Source of the DNA: JBBQVS01 sp038211295
GTDB taxonomy: Bacteria; Chloroflexota; Ktedonobacteria; Ktedonobacterales; Ktedonobacteraceae
Reading direction: 5' to 3'
Assembly (NCBI GenBank): GCA_038211295.1
Contig: JBBQVS010000016.1
Span: forward strand, 1 to 59,522
DNA length: 59,522 bases
The notes beneath the pieces were generated by a model. The model saw only the letters and a list, made by a program, of their open reading frames with translations, ran no database searches and had not been told where the DNA came from. The position numbers were made by a program, and so were the translations under genes. Shown one piece after another: positions 52,994 through 59,522 of this stretch. Numbering within the stretch: position 1 is the first letter of the stretch; each line of letters begins with the position of its first letter.

Positions 52994-54445
52994 ATGAGCG
53001 ATATTGCGCCTTCTGCTAGCGTTGGTATACGCAAGCCACAACGCATCACTGCTGGTTACGCACGCTATGTCTTCTGGGTTATGTTCCTCATTAGCTTCCT
53101 GAATTATTTGGATCGCAACGTCCTTACGGGTGCAGCGAACGTCATCGCCAAAGAGCTTGGCTTCAATCTCGATGGCATTGGCTACATCGCGTCCGCGTTT
53201 CTGATTGTGTACACGCTTGGCACTATTCCGCTTGGCATCTGGGCTGACCGCGCCAGACGCAAGGATGTCGTCGCCATCAGTGTACTGTTTTGGAGCATCG
53301 TTACCGCAGCAACCGCGCTGGCGACAAACTTTACAACGCTTTTCCTGTCGCGTATGGCTCTGGGCATTGGCGAGGCCGGCTATTTTCCGGCTGGCACTGC
53401 GTTGATGAGCGATTATTTCTGTCGCGAGAAACGTTCGCGGATTATGAGCTGGTGGAGCGTGGCGCAACTTTTCGGTATCCTCATCGGCTTTGTCGTTGGC
53501 GGGGCTGTCGCGGGCCTTTATCCCGGTAGTTGGCGGTTGGCCTTTCTCTTCACGGGTATCCCTGGCTTGCTACTGGTATTCCTCATCTGGCGTATTCGCG
53601 AGCCACAGCGCAATCAGGCTGATGAAGAGGAACGCGCGGACTACGAGGCTCTCCTGGCAGCGCGAGCGGCGAAGGGCGCGGGTCATCCTATTCCAGTTGT
53701 TGGTGTGACAACACGAACTGATATGCGGAAAGACCTGGGCATTATTTTTGCTCAATTTGGTGCGTTGTTGCGTATTAAAACGCTGGTTGTCCTTATCATC
53801 ATTCAGATATTCGCCTTCTTTGTGCTGACTGTCAATGTCGTATTTTTACCCACCTACCTTCAACAAAAAGACATATTTGGCTTCACTTCGGGGCAGGCGG
53901 GCCTTTTCTCAGGCGCGGTTGTCGTGCTTGCGGGCATGGTCGGCACCGTGCTTGGTGGGTACATGGCGGACTGGTTGAACAGACGACACGCTGGCTCACG
54001 CATTCTTGTGTGCGGCATTGGCTTTCTGCTGAGTGCGCCAGCATTCGCGATTGCCGTGACCTTTCACAATATCGTAATTTTCACCATCTTCTTTGTGCTT
54101 TCAACCATTCTGATTACGCTCTACACTGGCCCCAGCACTGCCGCGACACAAGATGTTGTACCAGCTTCGCTGCGGGCGTCGGCGATTGCGATTTCGTTGC
54201 TGATCGCCCACTTGCTAGGAGATGCGTTTTCTCCTACACTGGTGGGAACGCTCGCGACAAATTTTGACCCAACACATGGACTTCACTTCGTCAGAAGTGT
54301 AGCAGGTCAGGACTTGAGTACCGCGCTCCTGCTCACGTGTACACCTGCGCTTGTTATCGCGGGCCTCGTTGGCCTCTTGGGAGCCAGATGGATGCAGGGT
54401 GATATCGCTGCTGCAGAGGAGGTTGATAGTCGCGCGCGCGAGTAA
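52994..54445 (+). CDS. MFS transporter
   Basis: 483 residues, 12 membrane segments. The major-facilitator signature loops are visible: LNYLDRNVLTGA in TM1, GIWADRARRKDV in loop 2-3, RMALGIGEAGYFPAGTALMSDYF in TM4-5 and GGYMADWLNRRHAGSR in loop 8-9. Resembles the anion:cation symporter or spinster-like families that take up organic acids. Start chosen at ATG 52994 because GGAGG lies 6 nt upstream. The earlier in-frame ATG at 52952 has none. Lies 35 bp before the HisD-family gene in the same direction, so it probably imports that enzyme's substrate. Confidence 0.9.
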   Translation: MSDIAPSASVGIRKPQRITAGYARYVFWVMFLISFLNYLDRNVLTGAANVIAKELGFNLDGIGYIASAFLIVYTLGTIPLGIWADRARRKDVVAISVLFWSIVTAATALATNFTTLFLSRMALGIGEAGYFPAGTALMSDYFCREKRSRIMSWWSVAQLFGILIGFVVGGAVAGLYPGSWRLAFLFTGIPGLLLVFLIWRIREPQRNQADEEERADYEALLAARAAKGAGHPIPVVGVTTRTDMRKDLGIIFAQFGALLRIKTLVVLIIIQIFAFFVLTVNVVFLPTYLQQKDIFGFTSGQAGLFSGAVVVLAGMVGTVLGGYMADWLNRRHAGSRILVCGIGFLLSAPAFAIAVTFHNIVIFTIFFVLSTILITLYTGPSTAATQDVVPASLRASAIAISLLIAHLLGDAFSPTLVGTLATNFDPTHGLHFVRSVAGQDLSTALLLTCTPALVIAGLVGLLGARWMQGDIAAAEEVDSRARE

Positions 54446-54480
54446 TAGAGAACAAGGTAGTAGAACAGGGAAAAGATTAG

Positions 54481-55788
54481 ATGATTCACTTTTACGAATT
54501 AGCGCAGTTAGACGCCGCCCAACGTGTACGTTTACTGCGCCGTGCAGAGGTTGAGATTGACGACTTGCTCGACTATGTACGCCCGATTGTGCGCGACGTG
54601 CAGTATCGCGGTGATGCCGCGCTCCTCGAATACATGGAGAAGTTCGATCAGGTAAAGCTCACACCGGAAACGTTGCGGGTGAGTGGTGCTGAAATCGAAC
54701 GCGCCCATACGCAGCTCGACCCGAACGTGTACGCCGCGCTCAAACACGCTATCGCCAACGTGCATACCTATCACGCGCAACAGCTGCCCACACAACAGAC
54801 GTTCACACAGGTTGCGCCCGGCGTGATGGCAGGTGAAAAGATTACTCCAATCACCAGCGTCGCATTATGCGTGCCTGGTCGCAAGGGTATTTTTCCATCG
54901 GTCATGTACATGCTCGCGACACCTGCCCATATCGCAGGCGTGTCACGCATCGTTGTCTGCACACCGCCGGGAGCTGATGGCACGATTGATCCGGCATCCC
55001 TAGTCGCCGCAGATTTATGTGGAGTGCATGAAATTTACCGCATCGGTGGGCCACACGCCATTGCCGCGCTTGCCTATGGCACAGAGAGCATTCAGCGCGT
55101 CCACAAAATCACGGGGCCGGGCAACGCGTATGTCTCGGCAGCGAAACGGTTATTGTATGGAACCATCGATGTAGGTTTACCTGCTGGGCCAAGCGAGTCG
55201 ATTCTGCTCGCGGACGAGAGCGCGAACCCCGAACTGGTAGCGCGTGACCTATTGATCGAGGCAGAACATGGCCCCGACTCGTCCAGTTTGCTTGTCACGC
55301 CTAGCCGCGCCCTCGTGGAAACAGTTCTACCGTTGCTTGCTACAAAACTAGCAGCCCTGCCAGAGCCGCGCCAAAGCTTTTGTCGCGCGGGCTTTGAGTC
55401 GGAAAAGGGAACCGGCGGCATTATACTCACGGAAACGATGCAGCAGGCCATCGATTTCACAAACGAGTACGCGGCGGAACATCTTGAGGTGCAGGTACGT
55501 GAGCCGTTCGCGCTGTTGGGGTCATTGAAGAACGCGGGCGAGATTTTGCTTGGCCCATACACACCATTTTGTATCGGCAATTATAGCGCGGGAACCAACG
55601 CTATTCTCCCGACAGGCGGCTTCGCACATACCTATTCCTGTACCTCTGTTCACGATTTTCTCAAGCGAACGGGGTTGGCATATGTGACCGAAGAAGGGTA
55701 CATGACGCTCAGTGAAACGACCCGACAACTCGCGGAATTTGAGGGCTTTCCCGCACACGCCAACGCGGTAACGGGCCGACAGGTATAA
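54481..55788 (+). CDS. Histidinol dehydrogenase-family oxidoreductase, probably not in histidine synthesis
   Basis: 435 residues, full HisD length, NAD-dependent zinc dehydrogenase fold: VPGRKGIFPSVMYMLATPA, RIGGPHAIAALAYGT, GPGNAYVSAAKRLL, LPAGPSESILLADESANP and the C-terminal FPAHANAVTGR. From memory of E. coli HisD, zinc is held by Gln259, His262, Asp360 and His419. Here the corresponding places read EAEH (Gln to Glu), GNY (Asp to Asn) and NAILPT (a substrate-contact His to Ala). These changes and the linked MFS gene point to a paralogue oxidising another alcohol, as sulfopropanediol-type dehydrogenases do, rather than biosynthetic HisD. No other his genes are nearby. Confidence 0.85.
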   Translation: MIHFYELAQLDAAQRVRLLRRAEVEIDDLLDYVRPIVRDVQYRGDAALLEYMEKFDQVKLTPETLRVSGAEIERAHTQLDPNVYAALKHAIANVHTYHAQQLPTQQTFTQVAPGVMAGEKITPITSVALCVPGRKGIFPSVMYMLATPAHIAGVSRIVVCTPPGADGTIDPASLVAADLCGVHEIYRIGGPHAIAALAYGTESIQRVHKITGPGNAYVSAAKRLLYGTIDVGLPAGPSESILLADESANPELVARDLLIEAEHGPDSSSLLVTPSRALVETVLPLLATKLAALPEPRQSFCRAGFESEKGTGGIILTETMQQAIDFTNEYAAEHLEVQVREPFALLGSLKNAGEILLGPYTPFCIGNYSAGTNAILPTGGFAHTYSCTSVHDFLKRTGLAYVTEEGYMTLSETTRQLAEFEGFPAHANAVTGRQV

Positions 55789-55853
55789 ATCTGTAGCGGG
55801 GGCATGACAGGGGCAAGCCCTGTCACGTCCCTTTCGCCCCCGCCACAGATTTA
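55786..55853. terminator. Nested hairpin after the HisD-family gene
   Basis: Outer stem 55786-55803 with 55836-55853 (18 bp, one mismatch) starting at the stop codon TAA, with an inner hairpin GACAGGG/CCCTGTC. It contains the GGGGGCATGACAGGGGCAAG motif of the intergenic repeat family and lies between convergent genes. Confidence 0.75.
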
Positions 55854-55870
55854 CAATTTCCGGTCTTAGA

Positions 55871-56134
55871 CTAGCTGTTGCGGTGTCCGAGGAAACCTTC
55901 GGCATCGCGCATCATACCACCAACGCCTTTGTTGACCTCGTTGTTGATGGCATTATTGGCGACCTGATCGATCTCTGTTTTGAGCATCTGATCGACCATT
56001 TGACCACCGGGTAGGTGGGACGCGACGGCATCGACGCCTTGATTGATAAAGTTATCGGCGGTTGTATCAATCACGGCATCGCTCGCGAAGTTGCCAATGC
56101 CTTGCAGGATGTTATTCTGATTGGGTGTGGACAT
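55871..56134 (-). CDS. Small hypothetical protein
   Basis: 87 residues, probably a mostly helical soluble protein rich in Asn, Asp, Gln and Gly (MSTPNQNNILQGIGNFASDAV ... NKGVGGMMRDAEGFL). No Cys, no signal, no membrane segment. I recognise no family. SD GAGGAG precedes ATG at about 9 nt. It lies 93 bp after the DUF4332 gene in the same direction, so the two may be co-transcribed. Confidence 0.65.
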   Translation of the reverse strand: MSTPNQNNILQGIGNFASDAVIDTTADNFINQGVDAVASHLPGGQMVDQMLKTEIDQVANNAINNEVNKGVGGMMRDAEGFLGHRNS

Positions 56135-56227
56135 GAAAGCGTTCTCCTCATCTACATCTAAATAGTATCGCTATACACAGCTCAGATTGAGCAGTACATT
56201 ATGATAGACGACGAGTGACTCAAAAAG

Positions 56228-56635
56228 TCACTCTGGTGCGGTCTGCGAGAAGGTTTTGGCTTCCGTTATCCAGACGGTGATCTCTTCTACAGTGGGAGTG
56301 TGGTGCGCGAGCTTTTGCTTAGCCTGTAAGTCTACCAGCGTCTTATGCAGGTTGTCAGCTTTGCGGTGCTGAAGTTCCTTGCAGCTATTGACGCCCGCCT
56401 CTTCAAGCAGGTGCGATAGAGCCTCGCCAACACCTTTCAGACGCATCAAATCGCCACGGTTCGCAAGTTCCTTGATGATGCTGGAAGTTGTTCCCACTTT
56501 GTGGGCGAGGTCGGCACGCTGCTTCTCGGTTTTCGCATGCTCTAAGAGTTGCTCTGTATTTTTGATGCCCTCGGCGGCTAACTTCGTCTCAAGCTCAGGA
56601 GTTATGCCCCGAACTTTGCTCATTGGATCGCTCAT
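56228..56635 (-). CDS. DUF4332-type helix-hairpin-helix protein
   Basis: 135 residues. Two helix-hairpin-helix-like units: VRGITPELETKLAAEGIKNTEQLLEHA and LMRLKGVGEALSHLLEEAGVNSCKELQHR. This is the arrangement of DUF4332 domains, which resemble the end domain of ribosomal S13/RuvA-like DNA-binding folds. The exact role of the family is unknown. DNA or protein binding is inferred. SD AAAGGGA precedes ATG. Confidence 0.8.
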   Translation of the reverse strand: MSDPMSKVRGITPELETKLAAEGIKNTEQLLEHAKTEKQRADLAHKVGTTSSIIKELANRGDLMRLKGVGEALSHLLEEAGVNSCKELQHRKADNLHKTLVDLQAKQKLAHHTPTVEEITVWITEAKTFSQTAPE

Positions 56636-56793
56636 GAATGGTTCCCTTTCTTACGTTGTAGTATACGGAGAACGCCATTGGCATTTTATCACATCTTGCG
56701 CTTACAAGGGATACCCGTCTTTTTTCAGTGCAACACAAAAGTCACGCATCGGAAAATGTGAGATATTTACTGCTCAGGACCACGAAGATATGT

Positions 56794-56922
56794 TATAATG
56801 CCTGCAATGTAAGACGAAAGCGTACAGCAAAAAATAGTAGACCGAACTCTTTCTTTATAGGCAGATGTGTCCGCGTTGCGAAACACGGAGTTTAGTCGGT
56901 ATTAAAGTGGTGCAATAGATAT
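56794..56922 (+). promoter_or_regulatory. Promoter and structured leader of the TPR kinase gene
   Basis: Extended -10 TGT-TATAAT (56794-56799) with no clear -35. The transcribed leader of about 115 nt can form a long hairpin: ACCGA/TCGGT and ACTC/GAGT outer stems around an inner GTGT...ACAC stem (about 56842-56902). It matches no riboswitch I know and may affect kinase translation, since the start ATG lacks a good SD. Confidence 0.45.
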
Positions 56923-58788
56923 ATGGCAAGCAATTATTCGTATGACCCAAAAAATGTATCATCCATGAGTAATTCTTCTACGCCTGCAAGCGGGCCAAGC
57001 GGCACGGAGCCGGAGATATCTTTACCTTCATCTTCGGCATTAAAACCACCTTTTCAGCCAACTCCTGCTTCCTCAGAGCAACCGGCCGCCGTCAATGAGG
57101 AACAGGGGAACAATCGTCAACGACTCGTACCCGGCACAGAACTGTCGGACGGCAAACGCTATCGTATAGAGCGCATCGTTGCCTCTGGTGGCATGGGTGC
57201 AGTCTATCGCGCTGTTGACAAGCGTTTCAATAAACCATGTGCGGTAAAAGAAATGCTGGACGATTTCCACAGTGAAAGCGAACGCGCTCAGTCCGTTGAA
57301 TGGTTTTCGCGTGAGGCTTCGCTTCTCCTGGAACTCAACCATCAATGCATTCCGCGTGTGCGCGACTTCTTTGTGGATAATGGGCGTCATTATCTCGTCA
57401 TGGATTTTATCGAGGGTCGCACGATGGCGACAGTGCTGGAGCAAGAGGCGACCATCGCTGGCTCCAATGGGGTGCGTGGCATTCCAGAGGCCCGCGCCCG
57501 CCACTGGGCGCAACAGGTGTGTAGCGTCCTTAGCTACCTGCATCGACTCTCTCCACCAATTGTTTTTCGCGATCTCAAGCCCCCTAATATCATGATTACC
57601 AACACCGATGATATCAAGCTCATCGACTTTGGTATCGCGCGTACCTTTCAAGCACAGGGGCAAGCGACGATTATTATGACTCCCGGCTACGCACCTCAGG
57701 AGCAGTTGGTTGGCAATCCAGAGCCACGTAGTGATATCTATGCACTGGGCGCAACGCTGTTCAGAATTCTTACCCGTCATGATGCCGCGACAAACAAGCC
57801 GACGATTTTCTCGTTTCCACCATTGCGTTCGCTTCGTCCAGACGTGACACTGGGTTTCGAGCAGGTTATTATGAAGTCGCTGGCACTGTTTCCTGACCAA
57901 CGCTGGTCAAATGCCGCCGAAATGGAACGGGCGATTATCAATCTGCCGCCTCCACCCGTCGGGCAACCGATGATTCCCGTTGCAGGCCCTGTCAGACCAG
58001 AGCCGCAACAACCTTCTGGCCCCAATACTCCAAACAATAGCATTAGAGTATCAGGCCCTAACCTCACCGCAAGCAGTGTGCCACAACAACTGGGCGTCAG
58101 CGGCCCTGCTGGTCAATTCATCATAGCCGCGACAAACCAGATCGGCGCGGGTCGTGTCGATGAAGCTTACACTTCAGTGCAACGCGCGTATGGACTTGAG
58201 CAAAATAACGCCCTTGTGCATAAGCTTTTCGGGCAGGTCTTCGCACGTCGTCAGCAGGCAGACCCCGCGATACAAGCCTATAGCCGCTCGCTCCAATTAC
58301 AGATCGAGGATGCCGAAACGCATAAATTGCTGGGCGATGTCTGGCTCTTCTTGCGTCAGCAGCCGTTACAGGCGGTTACAGAGTATACGCAGTCGTTGCG
58401 CTATAACCCGAAAGACTTTGAGGCGCATCAACGTCTGGCCCAGAGTTACGAGCGCACAAATCAGCTAGACCTTGCTCTGCGCGAATATCAAGAGGCGGTA
58501 CGCATGGCCCCTAAACAACCCAATATTATAGGCCCATTACATTTCGCGCTTGGGCAACTCGCGTTGCGCCTGAATCAAGCCCAGATTGCGGAACAGGCGT
58601 TCGTGCAAGTCCTTATGATAAACGCGGCAGACTACCAGGCTCGTTTCCTGCTCAGTCAAGCTTATGAAAAACAAAACAAATTAGAAGATGCATTCCGTGA
58701 GTGTTCTTATGTTATTGGGCCTCTGGGTCAGAGCAATCCAGCCGTACTACAAATGTATCAACGTCTTCGTACACATCTGGGGCGTTAA
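56923..58788 (+). CDS. Ser/Thr protein kinase with TPR C-terminus
   Basis: 621 residues, no TM. Disordered N-terminus (1-68), kinase domain 79-345: glycine loop IVASGGMGAVYRA, Lys109 in CAVKEML, FRDLKPPNIM (215-224), DFGIAR (235-240) and PGYAPQEQ. The HRD His is Phe, as in several Chloroflexota kinases; the Asp, Lys and Asn needed for catalysis are present. A Pro-rich linker leads to at least four TPR repeats (about 385-615, e.g. AETHKLLGDVWLFLRQQP, FEAHQRLAQSYERTNQLDLALREYQEA). The TPRs probably bind partners or substrates. It is followed 44 bp later by the start of a secreted protein. Confidence 0.93.
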   Translation: MASNYSYDPKNVSSMSNSSTPASGPSGTEPEISLPSSSALKPPFQPTPASSEQPAAVNEEQGNNRQRLVPGTELSDGKRYRIERIVASGGMGAVYRAVDKRFNKPCAVKEMLDDFHSESERAQSVEWFSREASLLLELNHQCIPRVRDFFVDNGRHYLVMDFIEGRTMATVLEQEATIAGSNGVRGIPEARARHWAQQVCSVLSYLHRLSPPIVFRDLKPPNIMITNTDDIKLIDFGIARTFQAQGQATIIMTPGYAPQEQLVGNPEPRSDIYALGATLFRILTRHDAATNKPTIFSFPPLRSLRPDVTLGFEQVIMKSLALFPDQRWSNAAEMERAIINLPPPPVGQPMIPVAGPVRPEPQQPSGPNTPNNSIRVSGPNLTASSVPQQLGVSGPAGQFIIAATNQIGAGRVDEAYTSVQRAYGLEQNNALVHKLFGQVFARRQQADPAIQAYSRSLQLQIEDAETHKLLGDVWLFLRQQPLQAVTEYTQSLRYNPKDFEAHQRLAQSYERTNQLDLALREYQEAVRMAPKQPNIIGPLHFALGQLALRLNQAQIAEQAFVQVLMINAADYQARFLLSQAYEKQNKLEDAFRECSYVIGPLGQSNPAVLQMYQRLRTHLGR

Positions 58789-58832
58789 AAGCGTCTATAC
58801 TTTTATTATACCCAATAAGGGAGAACTTATTT

Positions 58833-59522
58833 ATGAGTACGTATCGTTCCACTCTCACGACGAGAAAGGGTACTGGACTAGCTGTCCAAGTGGCATACTG
58901 GACAACATTTTGCGTACTCTGTAGTCTTGTTATGCTCCTGCTTCTACAAGGCTCGCTTGTACTATCGCCTGTTGCCTCAGCCGCGCGGAAAGATGCTCCA
59001 ACAACACCAGAGTATCTTGCCCGCGCGGGCGTTTCGGTTGTGCGTATTGTCGCGACATATGCGACACAAAGTCCTATTCCTAACGCGCAAGCAACATCTA
59101 CCGCAAAAGGTGTATCGCCAAATACGCCAACATTGCCCGCAGTTTCTTGCACTGGTCTGGGCATCATCGCGGCAAGCTCGGCCCTTGCAACCACGAACGC
59201 GGATGAACAGAACGTTTGGATTATCACCGACGGCTCATTGGTCAATTCGACTGATATCTCCTGCGCTCCCACGCCAAAAGGTGCCGGTGGCACCATTCTG
59301 AAGTTGAGCAATATTACAGTTTACTTGAGCAATACATATAGTAACGTCACGCCGCCAGTCGCAATAGTCGGGAAAGTCGAGAGCGTGCGCTGTAGTGAAA
59401 AGAACTGTAGCGATGGTGCCGCCTTCTTCTCTTTTCACAGTCCTACGTTGTTGCCTACGGTACGACTCTCCGACGCGAAAACTACAACACAACAAAACAT
59501 CGCAGCCCTTCAGCTCAATGCC
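58833..59522 (+). CDS. Secreted or membrane-anchored protein, 3' end outside window
   Basis: Reading frame from ATG 58833 (SD AAGGGAG) stays open for 230 codons to the window edge. After Arg/Lys-rich residues, a hydrophobic segment FCVLCSLVMLLLLQGSLVL (about residues 27-45) followed by SPVASA looks like a signal peptide. The exported part begins VSVVRIVATY and continues CTGLGIIAASSALATT and QNVWIITDGSLV, reminiscent of trypsin-like (HtrA-type) peptidase N-terminal strands, but the catalytic His is not seen at the expected place (DG rather than DAAH), so it may be a degenerate or unrelated exported domain. Directly downstream of the TPR kinase and possibly in the same operon. Confidence 0.6.
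   Translation, partial: MSTYRSTLTTRKGTGLAVQVAYWTTFCVLCSLVMLLLLQGSLVLSPVASAARKDAPTTPEYLARAGVSVVRIVATYATQSPIPNAQATSTAKGVSPNTPTLPAVSCTGLGIIAASSALATTNADEQNVWIITDGSLVNSTDISCAPTPKGAGGTILKLSNITVYLSNTYSNVTPPVAIVGKVESVRCSEKNCSDGAAFFSFHSPTLLPTVRLSDAKTTTQQNIAALQLNA

Noticed and set aside
1..59522. CRISPR array, restriction-modification or other defence system
   Set aside because: No regularly spaced repeats, Cas, methylase, toxin-antitoxin pair or retron-like gene was seen. The lone Uma2 protein is not evidence of defence.

Overview
The window looks like chromosomal DNA from a filamentous or spore-forming Chloroflexota, most likely class Ktedonobacteria. That placement is an inference from gene content and style: many Ser/Thr kinases, zinc-ribbon membrane proteins carrying long exported repeats, a T-box in front of pheST, a two-gene secD-secF operon, a DUF4332 protein, and GC content that looks close to or slightly above half. 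No rRNA or species marker is present.

Layout. 1-1.2 kb: the 3' part of a tyrosine recombinase beside a tRNA-Leu(CAG), probably the right border of an integrated element lying left of the window. 1.46-4.2 kb: a polyphosphate-type operon (Ppx/GppA phosphatase with half a CHAD domain, the other CHAD half in a second overlapping ORF, then an HD-like protein), followed by a GT-C-like membrane protein. 5.7-8.8 kb: a mosaic of gene scraps, two exported proteins (one cupredoxin-like) and a glyoxalase-like protein. 8.9-11.7 kb: secD-secF. 12.2-15.8 kb: a MacB-type ABC ATPase and FtsX-like permease. 15.8-19.4 kb: glycosyltransferase, acyltransferase and CrtI-type desaturase, a set that fits a glycosylated, acylated carotenoid. 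19.6-26.6 kb: MerR/TipA regulator with its operator, xylose isomerase, a membrane Ser/Thr kinase, a phosphodiesterase-like protein and a PaaK-like ligase. 26.7-30.5 kb: a heterodimeric ABC exporter with complementary degenerate sites and a structured leader. 30.8-36.6 kb: EthD protein, YyaL/DUF255 protein, a small unknown, proline dehydrogenase, a zinc-ribbon membrane protein and a ferredoxin-like protein lacking one ligand cysteine. 36.9-43.8 kb: an Uma2 nuclease-fold protein and two large zinc-ribbon/BACON-like surface proteins. 44.1-48 kb: pheS-pheT under a T-box. 48.1-52.3 kb: recG, coaD and a coiled-coil protein. 53-55.8 kb: MFS transporter and a divergent HisD-family dehydrogenase. 55.9-59.5 kb: two small proteins, a cytosolic Ser/Thr kinase with TPRs, and the start of a secreted protein cut by the window edge.

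Most genes are core metabolism or ordinary accessory genes, and I found no defence island or CRISPR array. The features most worth following up are a family of palindromic intergenic repeats (two about 132-bp MITE-like copies plus shorter derivatives that abut stop codons), the split CHAD domain, the in-frame TGA between a well-supported start and a surface-protein ORF, the zinc-ribbon/BACON proteins, and the recently duplicated gene scraps near 5.7-5.9 kb.
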